64,000 nt of DNA, from positions 1 to 64,000 of the forward strand of contig NZ_KQ948667.1 of assembly GCF_001514145.1 (NCBI RefSeq), read 5' to 3'. Made by a program: the position numbers and the translations under genes. Below are positions 8,952 through 15,698 of this stretch, piece by piece. The notes below the pieces were generated by a model, which saw only the letters and a program-made list of their open reading frames with translations, was not told the origin of the DNA and ran no database searches. This DNA is from Streptomyces canus (lineage in GTDB: Bacteria; Actinomycetota; Actinomycetes; Streptomycetales; Streptomycetaceae). Positions within the stretch are counted from its first letter, which is position 1. The number at the start of each line of letters is the position of its first letter.

Positions 8952-9431
8952 GAGCAATCTCCTGGGTGTGGTGCCCGAGGGCAGGGGAGCGGGAGGCAAG
9001 GCGGAGGTACGCCGGACACACGGGGGTACGGCGCGGACGGGCCGAGGGCATGCGGGCACTGCGGCTCGTTGAGGGGACGAACGTCAACTGGCGCGGGAGG
9101 GTGGGCGCACGTGACGTCGGTGAAGGTGAGAGGGAGCTCGGTGATCAGCGCACGGGCGCTGTCAGACCACCACGAGTAAAGAGTGAAGCCCTGTCATGGC
9201 CGGTGCGGCTCCCGGCCCGTGAGTGGTGGCTGTTCCCACTGCGGCTCCTACTGTCCGGTCCGCGACGCGGTGACGTCACGGTCCCTGGGTTCCCGACCCG
9301 ACTGGATCAGGCCCCCTTCTGCTACGCTCTGCAGCGCTGCAAAAGTGTTAACCGAGAACTTGCCGCGCTGCAAGAGGTAACCGGGAAGAAACTTTCAGCG
9401 CTGAAACCGTCATCCGGGACAAAGGTGACAT
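8952..9431. promoter_or_regulatory. Divergent promoter region of the arabinan operon and its regulator
   Basis: A 480-bp intergenic region without a credible gene. It holds the interrupted dyad CAGCGC-N4-GCGCTG at 9146-9161 (same half-sites as the LacI operators, about 195 bp before the binding-protein gene), a perfect 10-bp palindrome GTGACGTCAC at 9270-9279, and the three operators listed separately. Confidence 0.6.
9330..9406 (+). promoter_or_regulatory. Three phased LacI-type operators and promoter of the regulator gene
   Basis: Three palindromes share the core CAGCGCTG or a one-base variant: TGCAGCGCTGCA (9330-9341), TTGCCGCGCTGCAA (9360-9373) and TTTCAGCGCTGAAA (9393-9406). Their centres are 31 and 33 bp apart, close to three helical turns, so they face nearly the same side of the DNA. 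A possible -10 box TACGCT (9323-9328) abuts the first site, which would place the operators over and after the transcription start. CG-centred sites of this kind are typical of LacI/GalR regulators. Confidence 0.75.
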
Positions 9432-10499
9432 ATGACTAGAGGCGTCACACTCCGCGACGTCGCGGCGCTCGCCGGCGTCTCCAGCCGGACCGTGTCCAAC
9501 GTGGTCAACGGCTACGCACCGGTCTCCGAGGCCATGCGGGCCCGGGTGCAGAAGGCGGTCGACGAACTCGGCTACCAGCCGAACGTCCTGGCCCGCAATC
9601 TCGCCTCCGGCCGGTCGGGTCAGATCGCGGTGGTGGTGCCGTATCTGGACACGCCCTACTTCGCCGAGCTGTCGCAGGGCATCATCCGGGCGGCCCGGGT
9701 GCAGGGGTACAACGTCCTGATCGACCAGACCGACGGCGACGCGGAGCACGAGAAGCTGTTCCTCAGCCGCCGCTCCCAGCAGCTGCTGTTCGACGGCGTC
9801 ATCTTCAGCCCGCTGGGGCTGGCCCAGTCCGACCTGGGCGAGCGCGACGCGGACCTCCCGCTGGTCGTGCTCGGAGAGCGGGTCAGCGACGGCGGCTTCG
9901 ACCACATCGGCATCGACGACGTCACCGCCTCACGGGAGGCCACGGAGCATCTGCTCGGCCTCGGCCGGCGTCGCGTCGCCGCGATCGGCGACCAGCCCTA
10001 CCGCACCGGTGAGGCGGCCCAACTGCGCACCCAGGGCTACCGGTTGGCCCACGAGCGGGCCGGCATACCGGTCCGCGAGGAACTCGTCATCTCCACTCCG
10101 CGCTTCAACCGCTCCGACGGCGCGAGCGCCATGGCCCACCTGCTCGACCTGGAGGAACCGCCCGACGCGGTCTTCTGCTACAGCGACCTGGTGGCCCTGG
10201 GCGCCCTGCACACGCTGGCCGCCCGCGGGCTGCGCGTCCCCGAGGACGTCGCCGTCGTCGGCTACGACGACATAGAGGACGCCCGCTACTCCAACCCACC
10301 CGTCACGACGGTCTCGCCGGACAAGAAGATGATCGCCGAGACGGCGGTGGAGCGGCTGCTCAAGCGGATCGGCAGTTCAACCCCTGTCCCCGGCATGGAG
10401 ATCCGTGCCCCGCACCGGCTCATCCCGCGAGCGAGCACCATGGGGCGGCAGGCGACGGACGCCGCCGAGTGGGCGGTTTCACCACCCCATTTGCACTAA
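9432..10499 (+). CDS. LacI/GalR-family transcriptional regulator of arabinan use
   Basis: 355 residues. The N-terminal LacI helix-turn-helix is clear (TLRDVAALAGVSSRTVSNVVNG, then the hinge helix region YQPNVLARNLASGRSG), followed by a periplasmic-binding-like sensor domain and the conserved VVGYDDIEDARYSNPPVTTV segment. AAAGG precedes the ATG. It is divergent from the transport/degradation operon and sits behind three candidate operators, so it is probably an autoregulated local repressor induced by an arabinose-containing sugar (inference). Confidence 0.93.
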   Translation: MTRGVTLRDVAALAGVSSRTVSNVVNGYAPVSEAMRARVQKAVDELGYQPNVLARNLASGRSGQIAVVVPYLDTPYFAELSQGIIRAARVQGYNVLIDQTDGDAEHEKLFLSRRSQQLLFDGVIFSPLGLAQSDLGERDADLPLVVLGERVSDGGFDHIGIDDVTASREATEHLLGLGRRRVAAIGDQPYRTGEAAQLRTQGYRLAHERAGIPVREELVISTPRFNRSDGASAMAHLLDLEEPPDAVFCYSDLVALGALHTLAARGLRVPEDVAVVGYDDIEDARYSNPPVTTVSPDKKMIAETAVERLLKRIGSSTPVPGMEIRAPHRLIPRASTMGRQATDAAEWAVSPPHLH

Positions 10500-10501
10500 T
10501 T

Positions 10502-10522
10502 GGGGAACGCGGAGGATTCCCC
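10502..10522 (+). terminator. Weak hairpin after the lacI-type gene
   Basis: GGGGAA and TTCCCC arms (6 bp) with a 9-nt loop, starting 3 bp after the regulator stop codon. It could be a weak terminator or simply a leader structure of the next gene. Confidence 0.35.
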
Positions 10523-10578
10523 ACCCCTCCCTCTGTGTGAAGGAAACCGCGCAGGTAGGGAAATCGGGGATCAACCGG

Positions 10579-11865
10579 ATGGGTCTGACCAGCGAGACGA
10601 CCGTGTATGTGATGGCGGCCCTCGCGGCCGTGTGTGTGGGACTGCTGGTCTGGTCGTGGCCACGGTTCGCCCGGCAGGGACTGCGGCAGGTGTTCGGACG
10701 CCTGCTGGCCATCGGGACGACCCAGGTGGTGATGATCGCGGCGTTCGCCTGCTGGCTGAACTCGTCGTACCAGTTCTTCGGATCGTGGGGCGAGCTCTTC
10801 GGCCGGGTCGAGACGGCCCCCGTCGGGGTGACACAGGCGGGCGGGGGCGGCACCGGACCGGTGAACGGCGTCGCCGTGAAGGGGGCGCCGGTACAGCCCG
10901 CCGGCGACGAGCAGCTGAGCCGGGTCAGCGGACTGCCCACCGGCCCCGCGGCGGTGAACGGGCGGGTGGAGTCCGTGAAGGTCATCGGCCGCCGCACGGG
11001 CGTGGTCGACCCGGCTTTCGTCTACCTGCCGCCGCAGTACTTCCAGAAGGCGTACCAGCGCCAGCGCTTCCCGGTGATCGTCGCGCTCAGCGGCTACCCG
11101 GGCAGCATCTTCAACCTCGCGCAGCATCTGCGGGTGTCGCAGACCGCCGGTGAACTGCAGAAGAGCGGTCGGATGCAGCCGACCGTCATGGTGATGATCC
11201 GGCCGACGATCGCCCCGCCGCGCGACACCGAGTGCGTGAACGTACCGGGCGGCCCGCAGACCGAGACCTTCCTGGCCAAGGATCTCCCCGACGCCCTGAA
11301 GTCCGCCTACCGGGTGGGCCACGACGCCAGTGCCTGGGGTGTCATGGGCTACTCCTCCGGAGGCAGCTGCGCCCTCCAGCTGGCGATGCGCGATCCGCAC
11401 TTGTACACGACGGCCGCCGCTCTGTCGCCCGACTACCGGGTCAAGGACGATCCGACGACCGGCAGTCTCTTCGGCAGCGGACCGGACCGCACCGAGCGGA
11501 TGAACGGCCACGATCTGATGTGGCGGCTCAAGCACCTGCCCGTCCCCCAGGTCTCCGTGCTGGTGGCCGAGAGCAAGCACGGGGAGCGCGGTTATCCGCA
11601 GACGCAGGCCTTCATCAAGGCGGTGAAGGCGCCCATGCGGGTCGCGTCGATCCTGCCCGAGCACGGCAGCCACAACTTCCCTACCTGGGTTCAGGAGATG
11701 CCTCCCGCCCTGACGTGGATGAACCAGCAGTTGACGTTCCCTCAGGACGTCGTGCCCCGTCACCACAAAAAGGGGGCAGTGGTGGCCGATCCGCCGAGGC
11801 ACGGTCCCGACCCCCTGCGTGCCGACGGCCCGGAGCCCACGCGCACCGCGACGACCCGCAGGTGA
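10579..11865 (+). CDS. Membrane-anchored alpha/beta-hydrolase esterase (esterase D / antigen 85 fold)
   Basis: 428 residues. Two N-terminal hydrophobic segments (about residues 9-27 and 47-66) lead into a linker and then an esterase D-like domain facing outside. The nucleophile elbow GYSSGGSCA is visible, with an acidic region later and a late histidine in EHGSHNFPTW. ATG at 10579 is chosen because the hydrophobic segment begins just after it; the frame is open further upstream. It lies 80 bp before the fatty acyl-AMP ligase operon, but a gap with a dyad separates them, so membership in that pathway is unproven. Substrate unknown. Confidence 0.75.
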   Translation: MGLTSETTVYVMAALAAVCVGLLVWSWPRFARQGLRQVFGRLLAIGTTQVVMIAAFACWLNSSYQFFGSWGELFGRVETAPVGVTQAGGGGTGPVNGVAVKGAPVQPAGDEQLSRVSGLPTGPAAVNGRVESVKVIGRRTGVVDPAFVYLPPQYFQKAYQRQRFPVIVALSGYPGSIFNLAQHLRVSQTAGELQKSGRMQPTVMVMIRPTIAPPRDTECVNVPGGPQTETFLAKDLPDALKSAYRVGHDASAWGVMGYSSGGSCALQLAMRDPHLYTTAAALSPDYRVKDDPTTGSLFGSGPDRTERMNGHDLMWRLKHLPVPQVSVLVAESKHGERGYPQTQAFIKAVKAPMRVASILPEHGSHNFPTWVQEMPPALTWMNQQLTFPQDVVPRHHKKGAVVADPPRHGPDPLRADGPEPTRTATTRR

Positions 11866-11909
11866 GTGGTGCGAGCCTCAACTCGCCTACAAGTCTTGCC
11901 AATTACTCA

Positions 11910-11924
11910 TCCGGCGGCGCCGGA
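11910..11924. promoter_or_regulatory. 15-bp dyad before the acyl-AMP ligase operon
   Basis: Perfect inverted repeat TCCGGCG-G-CGCCGGA, 20 bp before the operon's first start codon. It may be an operator, a leader hairpin or the end of the esterase transcript. Confidence 0.35.
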
Positions 11925-11944
11925 GTGCCGTTTAGGGTGGGGCG

Positions 11945-13720
11945 ATGGAGCACGAGCACAGAAGCTTCGTCGAACTCATGGGTGCGAGGGCGGCGGAGCA
12001 CGGTGACCGGACCGCCCTGATCTTCAGCGCGGATCCGCTCCGCGCCGAGGCCGACGAGACCGTGACGTACGGGGAACTCGACCGGTCCGCCCGCCAGGTC
12101 GCCGCGCTGCTGCAGGATCGGTTCTCCATCGGTGACCGTCTGCTCGTCCTGCATCCCTCCGGGACGGGGTTCGCACGCTCCCTCCTGGGCTGCATGTACG
12201 CGGGCATGATCCCGGTGCCCGCGCCGCCGCCCGACGGCCGTCAGCGGCGGCTGGCCGACCGGCTCGCCGCGATCGCCCGGGACGCGGGAGCGGCCGGCGC
12301 CCTGGCCGACGGCACGGATCGGGAAGCGCTCGTGTCCTGGACCAAGGAGCAGGAGCTCGGGGGCGTGACCGTGCTCGCGCCTCACTCCGTCACGGACGAG
12401 CTGCCCCCGCCGAACCGGTGGCGGCCGCCTCCGGCCGACCCGCACGCGCCGGCCTTCCTCCAGTACACGTCAGGGTCCACCGACGACCCCAAGGGCGTCA
12501 TGGTCGACCACGCCAACCTGCTGGCCAACGCCCGGATCCTCGCGGCGATCGCCGACATGCGCGCCGGCCGGCCGGTGGGCGGCTGGCTGCCGCTCTACCA
12601 CGACTTCGGGCTGATCGGGCTGCTGCTCACGCCGCTGGTCCTGGGTGGTCGCAGCGTGCTGATGCCGCCGACGGCCTTCCTCAAGCGCCCGCACACGTGG
12701 CTGACGTTGATCGACCGGCACGGCATCGACTTCTCGCCCGCTCCGAACTTCGCCTACGACCTGTGCCTGACGCGGATCACCGACGAGCAGCTGGCCGGCC
12801 TGGACCTCTCGCGCTGGCGGTGCGCGGTCAACGGCGCCGAGCCCGTCCAGGCAGCCACCGTCGAGGCGTTCACCCGGCGGTTCGCCGCCGCCGGGCTGCG
12901 CCCCGAGGCGATGCTCCCCGGCTACGGCATGGCCGAGACGACGCTGGTCGTCTCCGGCGACCGTCCTGCCCGCCGTGCAGTGATCACCGAGGTGGACGCC
13001 GCCGCGTTCGAGGGCGGTGAGCTGCTGGCCCCGGCCCCCGGCGCACCCGTGCACCGCATCGTCAGCAGCGGCCCCGCCGAGCACCTTGACGTCCGGATCA
13101 TCGACGCCGACGGGGGCAAGACGCTGCCGGACGGCCGGGTCGGCGAGATCTGGGTGCGCGGCCCGAACGTCGCCCGGGGCTACTGGGGGCGGCCCGACGA
13201 GACCCGGCGGGTCTTCGACGCCGTCACACCCGACGGGGAGAGCGGCTTTCTGCGCACCGGGGACCTGGGGATCCTGCACGAGGGCGAGCTGTACGTCACG
13301 GGCCGCACCAAGGAGCTGATCATCGTCCGCGGCCGCAACCTCTACCCGCAGGACCTGGAGGCGGCGACGCGGGAGGCCCACCCGGCTCTGGAACGCGGGG
13401 TCGGGGCGGCCTTCTCCGTCCCGGTGCCCGAGGAGGAGGTCGTGGTGGTCCGCGAGTGCCGGGCCGACCGGGTCGCGCCGGACGAGCTGGCCCACGTCGC
13501 CGCGCGCGTCCGCGACCGCCTCACCCGGGACGTCGGGGTGCCCGCCCACAACGTCGTCCTCGTGCCTCCCGGCACGGTGGCGCGGACCACCAGCGGCAAG
13601 ATCCAGCGACGGCTGCTGCGTCGGCGGTTCCTCGGCGGCGAGCTTCCGATCCTGCACGCGGAACTGTCACCGGCCGTGCGCGCCAGACTGGGCGAGGTGG
13701 CGGGCGGTGACGTCTCGTGA
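11945..13720 (+). CDS. Fatty acyl-AMP ligase (FAAL)
   Basis: 591 residues, ANL superfamily. The phosphate loop YTSGSTDDPKGV starts near residue 174; GYGMAETTL, the TGRTKELIIVRGRNLYPQD hinge region and the C-terminal TTSGKIQRR lysine motif are all present. Overall length and the segment WLPLYHDFGLIGL match FAALs, which activate fatty acids as adenylates and load them on acyl carrier proteins instead of CoA. It is the first gene of a 13-kb coupled operon with two carrier-protein genes. Its stop codon overlaps the GTG of the first tandem mini-ORF. Confidence 0.92.
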   Translation: MEHEHRSFVELMGARAAEHGDRTALIFSADPLRAEADETVTYGELDRSARQVAALLQDRFSIGDRLLVLHPSGTGFARSLLGCMYAGMIPVPAPPPDGRQRRLADRLAAIARDAGAAGALADGTDREALVSWTKEQELGGVTVLAPHSVTDELPPPNRWRPPPADPHAPAFLQYTSGSTDDPKGVMVDHANLLANARILAAIADMRAGRPVGGWLPLYHDFGLIGLLLTPLVLGGRSVLMPPTAFLKRPHTWLTLIDRHGIDFSPAPNFAYDLCLTRITDEQLAGLDLSRWRCAVNGAEPVQAATVEAFTRRFAAAGLRPEAMLPGYGMAETTLVVSGDRPARRAVITEVDAAAFEGGELLAPAPGAPVHRIVSSGPAEHLDVRIIDADGGKTLPDGRVGEIWVRGPNVARGYWGRPDETRRVFDAVTPDGESGFLRTGDLGILHEGELYVTGRTKELIIVRGRNLYPQDLEAATREAHPALERGVGAAFSVPVPEEEVVVVRECRADRVAPDELAHVAARVRDRLTRDVGVPAHNVVLVPPGTVARTTSGKIQRRLLRRRFLGGELPILHAELSPAVRARLGEVAGGDVS

Positions 13721-13794
13721 CGGTGACCGACCTGCTGGGCGATGCGGGCCGTGTCCGCCTCGGCGGTTTCGGTGGGGGCGGTGACGTCTCGTGA
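13717..13794 (+). CDS. Mini-ORF 1 of the tandem junction repeat (25 residues)
   Basis: GTG start overlaps the FAAL stop. The peptide begins MTVTDLLGDAGRV and ends GGGGDVS: its start resembles the start of the downstream dehydrogenase (MKVTDPLIDTDRV) and its end copies the FAAL C-terminus (GGDVS). Probably a duplication relic that preserves translational coupling; no function is known. Confidence 0.4.
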   Translation: MTVTDLLGDAGRVRLGGFGGGGDVS

Positions 13795-13838
13795 AGGTCA
13801 TCGAGCGGTTGATCGCCGTGGGCGGTGATGTCTGGTGA
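13791..13838 (+). CDS. Mini-ORF 2 (15 residues, shortened unit)
   Basis: GTG start overlaps the stop of mini-ORF 1. The peptide MKVIERLIAVGGDVW lacks ten codons from the middle of the unit, an in-frame deletion that keeps the coupling intact. Confidence 0.35.
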   Translation: MKVIERLIAVGGDVW

Positions 13839-13912
13839 GGGTGACGGATCTGTTGATCGCTACCGGCCGTGTCTGTCTGGGTGGTTTCGGCGCGGGCGGT
13901 GACGCCTGGTGA
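13835..13912 (+). CDS. Mini-ORF 3 (25 residues)
   Basis: GTG start overlaps the previous stop. It begins MRVTDLLIATGRVCLGG and ends AGGDAW, closely similar to mini-ORF 4. Confidence 0.4.
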   Translation: MRVTDLLIATGRVCLGGFGAGGDAW

Positions 13913-13986
13913 GGGTGACGGATCTGCTGATCGCCTCGGGCCGTGTCTGTCTCGGCGGCTTCGTCGCGGGCGGTGACGTCTCGTGA
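13909..13986 (+). CDS. Mini-ORF 4 (25 residues)
   Basis: GTG start overlaps the previous stop. It begins MRVTDLLIASGRVCLGG and ends AGGDVS; its stop overlaps the GTG of the dehydrogenase gene. Its similarity to mini-ORF 3 suggests the most recent duplication. Confidence 0.4.
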   Translation: MRVTDLLIASGRVCLGGFVAGGDVS

Positions 13987-15698
13987 AAGTCACTGACCCG
14001 CTCATCGACACCGACCGCGTCGACCTCGACGGATTCGACCGGGCGCTCGGCGATCCCGCCGACCCCGCGGCGCTCCTCTCCTACGCCCGCAGCGCCGAGC
14101 TGGACCGCGGTGAGTCGTTCCCCGCCGACATCTGCCGGGAGCTCGACCGGATGGGGCTGCCACGCCTGTACGTACCGGCCGAGTTCGGCGGCGCGCTGAC
14201 CCGCTACGACGAGCTCGTCGCGGCGCTGCGGGCGGTCGCGCGGCGCGACCTGACCGTCGCGATCGGGCACGGCAAAACGTTTCTCGGGGGCGTCTGCATG
14301 TGGCTGGCGGGCCGCGCGGAGCAGGCGCGCGAGCTCGGCGCCGACATCATCGCCGGGGCACCGGTGTCGTGGGGACTGACCGAGCGCGGCCACGGCAGCG
14401 ACCTGCTCGCCGGTGAGATGACAGCCACTCCGGAACCCGGCGGGTTTCGCGTGAACGGCGAGAAGTGGCTGATCAACAACGCCACCCGGGGCACGCTGCT
14501 CTGCCTTCTCGTACGCACCCGGCCCGAGGGCGGCCCGCGCGGCTTCACCCTGCTGCTGGCCGACAAACGGCGCCTCCCGGCGGACCGCTGGCGGCCCCTG
14601 CCCAAGGTGCCCACGCACGGCATCCGGGGCGCCGACATCAGCGGGATCGCGCTGGAGGACTGCCCGTTCCCGGCCGACGCGCTGATCGGCGAGCAGGGCG
14701 CCGGTCTGGAGATCGTGCTCAAGGCGTTGCAGCTCACCCGGACCGCCTGCACGGCCCTGTCGCTGGGCGCCGCCGACCAGGCGGTGCGGCTCGCCGAGGA
14801 GTTCGCCGCCGGGCGCGAGCTCTACGGCCGTCGGCTGATCGATCTGCCGCACGTACGCCGCGTACTCGGAGAGGCGTACGCCGCGCTCCACGCCGCCGAG
14901 ATCGTGAGCGTGCTGGCGGCCCGCAGCGTGCACACCCTGCCGCAGGAGATGACCGTCATCTCCGCGGTGGCCAAGTCGTACGTCCCGACCCGCGCCGACG
15001 AACTGATCGCCGCCTGCGGCGAGTTGCTGGGCGCCCGCGCCTTCCTCACCGAGGTCCACGAGCAAGGCGCGTTCCAGAAGCTGGAACGCGACCACCGGGT
15101 GGTCGGCATCTTCGACGGGAGCACCTTCGTCAACCAGCACGTCCTGATCAACCACTTTCCGGTGCTGGTCCGCGGCCATCGGGAGGGCACCGCCGACGAG
15201 GAGGCCGTACGCCGTACCGCCGACCTGTCGGCCCCGCTGCCCCCGGCCCGGCTCGACCGGCTGAGCCTGCTGGCGCGCGGCGGGTGCAGCCTCACGCAGA
15301 GCCTGCACACCGCGAGCGGTGACCTGCGTGCGCTGGCATCCGCGGGGCAGGCGCCCGCACGCGTGGCCGAGCTCGCCGAGGAGCTCACCGACAGCTGCAT
15401 CCGGCTCCACCACGAGCTGGCGCTGAGCCCGCCCGCCTCCCAGTACGCGCGGCCGGAGGCCTTCGCGCTGGCGCGCCGCTACGAGGACTGCTTCGCGGGT
15501 GCGGCCGCCCTGAGGGTGTGGCTGCACCACCGCACCCCCGGCGAGGACCCACTGTGGCTGGAGGCCGTCCTCACCTATGTGCTGCGGTCGCTGCGCCCGC
15601 CGGGACGGCCGACCGACGGCGAGGTGTTCGACCGGCTCTTCGACGCCCGTAGGGCCGGCCGTCCCAGCGTTCCTCCGACCTCGGTGGTCACCTCGTGA
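13983..15698 (+). CDS. Acyl-CoA dehydrogenase-like flavoprotein, long form (ACAD1)
   Basis: 571 residues with the usual ACAD order: N-terminal helices, mid beta-domain (WGLTERGHGSDLLAG, then FRVNGEKWLINN) and C-terminal helices, plus a ~170-residue C-terminal extension. At the position of the catalytic glutamate it reads GIFDGST, so the usual Glu is Asp. Given the FAAL and carrier proteins around it, the substrate is probably an acyl-ACP that it desaturates. The GTG start is fixed by the GTGA overlap with mini-ORF 4 and by alignment with the mini-ORF starts. It overlaps ACAD2 by 4 nt. Confidence 0.85.
   Translation: MKVTDPLIDTDRVDLDGFDRALGDPADPAALLSYARSAELDRGESFPADICRELDRMGLPRLYVPAEFGGALTRYDELVAALRAVARRDLTVAIGHGKTFLGGVCMWLAGRAEQARELGADIIAGAPVSWGLTERGHGSDLLAGEMTATPEPGGFRVNGEKWLINNATRGTLLCLLVRTRPEGGPRGFTLLLADKRRLPADRWRPLPKVPTHGIRGADISGIALEDCPFPADALIGEQGAGLEIVLKALQLTRTACTALSLGAADQAVRLAEEFAAGRELYGRRLIDLPHVRRVLGEAYAALHAAEIVSVLAARSVHTLPQEMTVISAVAKSYVPTRADELIAACGELLGARAFLTEVHEQGAFQKLERDHRVVGIFDGSTFVNQHVLINHFPVLVRGHREGTADEEAVRRTADLSAPLPPARLDRLSLLARGGCSLTQSLHTASGDLRALASAGQAPARVAELAEELTDSCIRLHHELALSPPASQYARPEAFALARRYEDCFAGAAALRVWLHHRTPGEDPLWLEAVLTYVLRSLRPPGRPTDGEVFDRLFDARRAGRPSVPPTSVVTS

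Larger units (their letters stand above)
13703..13986 (+). repeat. Tandem duplication of the FAAL/ACAD gene junction
   Basis: The 18-bp element GGCGGTGACGTCTCGTGA occurs five times, exact or with up to three changes, beginning at 13703, 13777, 13821, 13895 and 13969. Spacings are 74, 44, 74 and 74 bp. Each unit joins the 3' end of the FAAL gene to the 5' end of the next dehydrogenase gene. The short unit lacks exactly 30 bp, so every copy keeps its reading frame and its GTGA stop/start overlap. Confidence 0.9.

Noticed and set aside
10420..11802. 460-codon minus-strand frame opposite the esterase
   Set aside because: Shadow of the esterase gene; no ribosome site or family signature.
13703..13986. 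CRISPR array
   Set aside because: Repeats are 18-bp coding elements at 74/44-bp spacing whose spacers are homologous to one another, and no cas gene is present.
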